A stretch of DNA of 64,000 bases, from positions 10,898,001 through 10,962,000 of the forward strand of contig NC_089858.1 in assembly GCF_036373705.1 (NCBI RefSeq), read 5' to 3'. This DNA comes from Amia ocellicauda. Taxonomy: Eukaryota > Chordata > Actinopteri > Amiiformes > Amiidae. Below are positions 59,565 to 64,000 of this stretch, piece after piece; the first letter of the stretch is position 1, and each line of letters opens with the position of its first letter. The notes beneath the pieces were generated by a model. It did not search any database, was not told where the DNA came from, and saw only the letters and a list, made by a program, of their open reading frames with translations. The translations under genes were made by a program, and so were the position numbers.

Positions 59565-62500
59565 GTGAGAAAATTGAACCTTTCCCCCCAGACATTTTTA
59601 ATGGAAACTGATTGATAAAAATTCTAGCACACTTGCACTTCCATCTTGTGGCACTTCTGCAAGCAACTGGCACTTTTGATACCATGCACCCTACTTCTTC
59701 TGGTGTTGTATAAATGATTTACAGATGTCTTCAGAATGTGGAAATAAAAGTGAAGAAGAACATAGAATTTTAAGTCTTCTATGATAGCTGATCTTGTTTG
59801 ACCTAATTTGAGTGTCAATTAGGCCTTTTAAGATGATCTAAGCACAATCCTGGGAAATAAGTTGCATACATAGGAGATGCACTTTTCCACCTTTTTCCCA
59901 CTGTTCTAAATAACAGTTTACATAACTAATTAAAACATTGACTCTCCAAATAATAACCATGGCTGTCACTCTCACAGACTTGTTCTTGTTTTGCTGATGT
60001 GGAAGAAGCCTTGACTCTTATTCGATGTGGCTTTATGAAAGTGATTCTGAGACTTTGTGAACTTGGACCTAAGGCCCAAACATTTTGATGCTTGTCCAGA
60101 AATGTAAATTAGGACACATTTCTGGCAGAGTGTCAGCAAGGTACGTCAACAAAGCTTGGGTAAACTAAGAGAGGCCACCATTTGACAGAAGTAGCAACAC
60201 ATCTTGCTTCCGAAGACAGAAGACAATCTCAAAAGGCTGAAATGAAACTGAAGCTAAAGACAGCTGTTACGCACCCAGTCCAGAGACGATGAAGTATATA
60301 TGACAACATAATGCTGTTAAATAAAAGAAAAACGGGCTGCGTCGAACATGTTAAATAAATCTTTCAAGATGTTGAAGACCAATGCAGGAGAACATAGTAG
60401 AAGCTGACAGGCCTCGTTCCTGCAGCAGATAGACAGTCACTGGACACATCTGTACCAGACAGTCTGGAGGGATGTGCCAGGATGTGTTATCTATTCCTCT
60501 TCCTGTAAGATGCCTCCTCAATTGCTTCATAGAATTAAAATATAGGATTGGGATGGCTCTCCCCCCCAGACAAAATACAAAACAAACCTAAAACCAAAAC
60601 AAAGATCAAACTCAGAATTCTGGCCAAGAGAGCTCAAAGGCACAAAGTCCTTTTCTTTTACAGGAACAAGATTTTTCTTAAATCTCTCTCATCCCAGTGG
60701 TAAGAAGGTCTGGTTTTGATGACCTTTTTGAGCTGATCAAAAACAATACTAGGTAAAGCTGCTTAGAAGCCCAGGACAATGGTCCCTTGCCTAACTTTCT
60801 TAAATCTTTTCTTCATCCTTATCAGAGAGTGCTGGCAAGCTGAAAGTGAAAATGATTCAATATTTAATTTGAGCAGCGAGCACAATGATTAACCTTGCTA
60901 AATCTTAATTTTGTGCAAATACATTTTGTATATTAGTGTTCACTGTGCCATGAGATACAGACAAGCCTGTTTCCTCCGCATATTATCACGTTGCCCTTTT
61001 GTTTAGCTCTTTTTTTTTTTTTAAACTTTTTCGTTCTTAAAATAGTTCTTGTGGGTCGTGTGTGTGTGGGGCTGCACAGTTGCTGATGTGATTGATCGAA
61101 CAGTGAATGCTGCTTTGTACCTAGAGGAGGCTGGTGTGCGGTGACGGGCCCCTGCGTGGGAGAGAGTTGCTGAGACAGAATGACAGTGCGGGGGCTCTGC
61201 ACTCATCATCCAAACATACACAACAGTGCTGGAGAGGCAGCCCCACATACATTATTAGAGATCCTGCATAGTTTTCTGCACATCCTGCAAGAAGTGGCTT
61301 CACTCCATTTTCTGACGGTTATTTTAAGCAGGCTCGCCAGTGCCTATCAAAGGCTTGAGGCTCCACAGGGATCTTATCTTCTCAACAAAATATCCGTCAC
61401 TGAGACAAAACTCCTCATTTATGCTTCACGGATCCTGTAGCTGGAGTGTTGGAATTTTTAACCACGTCAAATGTATTTGTATAATGCATTTTCTAATCTG
61501 AGAAATACTCAAATGTATGTAATTGGAAGAGCAAAGAGACAGATATGATGATGATAATTTAAAAGTATATGTTTTGGAATGTATGCCTAATAGTACAAAG
61601 ACCTAGCACAGCTCAGCTGAGCCATTAGTAATGTTATATAAGAAAAATCCTTTGTGCTCCTCCAGATGTCACTAACTTGTCATTCCAAGAAACATGCCCA
61701 TCTGTTTTTTTAAAGATCTTAATAATCGGCAGCATAATTGACAGGTTATGTTGGATACATATTCTTTTGCACAAGAAACCACTGCTGTATTCTGTATTCT
61801 GCATGTAATCCCACATATTTTCCTTAAACATCCTTTAGACCTGATCCGTGTCCTTAGTTGACTGGTTATCCATTTCAGTACTTACTTGGATTGTGAAAAA
61901 TAAAGTTGTGCCAGAAGGGATGCGTTACTTAAGTCTTTGTAATTTTTTTACAAAATTAATTTAAATGTAATTTTATTTTTTTAAAGCTTAATTTTTAAAC
62001 TCAACTGGGAAGATCATTCGAGAAAGATGGTGACCTCATTTACAAAATTGCCCATCAGTCCCCACATAAATTCAGTTTTGTTTAGTTGACAAGAAATTTC
62101 GAGAGAGCCTCTCAGGTGAACATTTCAGAACAATCTTATAGCACCAGTTTTGCCTTTGTTCTTGTCTAGTATAAGGGGTATTGATTTGATTGGCATTACA
62201 GCAAGAATTTTTTTTTTTTTTAATATAATGAAACAGCTTGCAGAAGGCAGGTTATTGAATCTCCAAATTATGCAGAGGATATGACCTTGTGTTTCAGTTT
62301 ATATTGAATGTTCTTTTGGGATTTTTGTTCTTTTGGTCGTTTACTTGTTTTGCATAAACCTTAGTGATTGATTTTGTCTACATGTGGGTACGGGGCCTAA
62401 TTCTGTAGTTGGGCTGCACTTTATTCCAGTAAGTCCACAGATTTAAAGCATCACTATGTATTCAGATTGCACTGAAGTGCCACCGTTGGTCAGCTGACAA

Positions 62501-64000
62501 GAACCTAGTAGTTACTGTTCCACATTTGCTTCTGAAACTGTATCATCATGGTAATCCTGAAACACAAGTCAACCCTGAACAAATCCATTAGAATTGCATA
62601 GGCCTCAGCTCATTTAGTTGAAATTGTACAGGTGACCATTATGTGAGAACATGTAACTTATCTGGAAGTAAAACTGGAAAGAGCAAGTACGTTGTTCAAG
62701 CACTGAAACATTCTATCGGTCTATGCCTCACAGTATATCGCATCTAGAGGGAAAATATGCAGTCCATCGTGTTCCTTGGGGGGCTAATTTGAACGAGAAC
62801 GAGGCAGCCTCAAACTCCCTCTTTGCTCGCATCTCTGTTTTTGACATTTACAGAAATACCACTGAATTAAGATGTATTTGTGAAGAAAACTGAATATTAT
62901 TTTTCTGTTCTTTCTCCTTTTTTCATTTTACCCCTGTATCTCATTCCCTGCGGTGGAATTACTCAACTTAATCCCAGATATGTGGATTTGTGTTGGATGC
63001 CTTGAAATTGCCGTGCATTCAAATTACTCATGATAGCAGCAATATTGAATGCATCTGGCATGAGAGCACATCTCGTTTTTCTTTTTTGTTGTTGTTGTCG
63101 ACATAGATTTTTCTCAACACTGAGGTTGTAAATATCTGTCATAAGGCGCAGTGACCTAGACTTTGGTAACACCTTCACATAGTGGCTGTCAATTCTTTAA
63201 CGTTTCTAAATCAATGGAGCAACACTGCACATTTTACACATCCCAGTTTAATTCACAAAATATCCCAGATTCCGATACTGGATCAGAACTGTAGCTGTAA
63301 CATATGAAAATATACAAATTTGATAGTAGGACTTTATATAACCATGGACAATTTAATGAGCTTTTTTTCATTGAATTATCACAAACCTATAAATATACTT
63401 TTGAAAGTCCTATTGTGCTCATGGCAAATTAATGCAGGCTCTGCCATAGACGATTGTACTGTGTCTCAGTTCACTAACTGTATTTGACCTGGATCTACTT
63501 ATTAATTATTCATTAACACCAGAAATCTCTTTTCCAGCTTTAGTAGGCTTCCTGCTACTATGACTGTTAAGTCTGATGTTTTCAACCTCTTTTAGTAAAC
63601 TCATGCCAAACCTTAAAATGGTTTTCCATAACGCAGAACTTCCCCTGCGTGACATTTATGGTCTCACTTTCGGTCTCCCCCTTGTATATTATATGATCAA
63701 AATTGTCCTTTTATTACTTTTTTAATTTGTTCTGTCTGTGTTTCTACTTAGTTTTGCAAGACTTTATAGAGAGAATGGTTTCAGGGCTAAGTCATACTGA
63801 TTAACACTGGACAGAAATCTTCTTTCAAATATATCTTTGATGTTCTCAGATTAGCAGAAAGGTAAGAAATTGTGAAATCCTGTCCTAATTTCAGGTGTTG
63901 TGCACACATGCTGTTGAGTATTCCTTTGGCTCTTTATGTCATTTGATTCACTGCACAGATTTCTTTTCAGTTAGTTTGTGTGTACTGGCATCCCTACTCT
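59565..64000. other. sardh intron 8 (open to the right edge)
   Basis: I searched by eye for the next expected sardh coding motif (GMMLGGGCGQELAHW-like) and did not find it. AT-rich, with no other gene or strong repeat. Confidence 0.5.

Overview
The window is nuclear DNA of a ray-finned fish. The evidence is split vertebrate genes with GT-AG introns, natterin-like genes with DM9 and aerolysin-type domains (typical of fishes), abundant AT, CA and TAA microsatellites, and fish-type Tc1/mariner elements. The species cannot be fixed from the sequence.

Layout: 1-6.0 kb holds no gene I can support, only microsatellites and a degenerate 20-bp tandem repeat. A GC-rich promoter leads into cercam (+, 12 coding exons, 6226-15368, 595 aa, ending RDEL). 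A Tc1/mariner element (copy A, 16975-18195) follows. Then comes cfap157 (+, 8 exons, 18391-23184, 509 aa), whose promoter carries two perfect CRE palindromes. Tail to tail with it is ptrh1 (-, 5 exons, 25857-24378). A small membrane-protein gene with a possible torsin-interacting-protein (LAP1/LULL1-like) luminal domain ends at 29806 (+). Two tandem natterin-like genes lie on the minus strand (32669-30394 and 36405-34479), each with a TATA box, a short 5' UTR exon, a signal-peptide exon and one large exon. The stretch 36.9-45.2 kb is gene-poor and repeat-rich: a 78-bp hairpin MITE, a SINE-like fragment, a CA microsatellite, a TGGGTTA-rich element and a fossil coding repeat arranged as an inverted repeat. 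sardh (+) starts at 45279; eight coding exons (about 410 residues of roughly 920) are visible to 59564 and the gene runs past the right edge. Its seventh coding intron contains two Tc1/mariner copies (B and C) abutting tail to tail as a palindrome of about 2.4 kb.

The host genes are separate housekeeping, ciliary and defence functions and not a pathway: an ER-retained GLT25-family protein (cercam), a ciliary coiled-coil protein (cfap157), peptidyl-tRNA hydrolysis (ptrh1), mitochondrial one-carbon metabolism (sardh) and secreted pore-forming-type proteins (natterins). The human counterparts of cercam, cfap157, ptrh1 and sardh all lie on 9q34, so this is a shuffled but recognisable conserved block into which a natterin pair is set. 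I did not find a clearly new biological system. The most noteworthy items are the natterin pair with uneven divergence, the transposon palindrome with one almost intact transposase, and the unusual membrane-protein gene.
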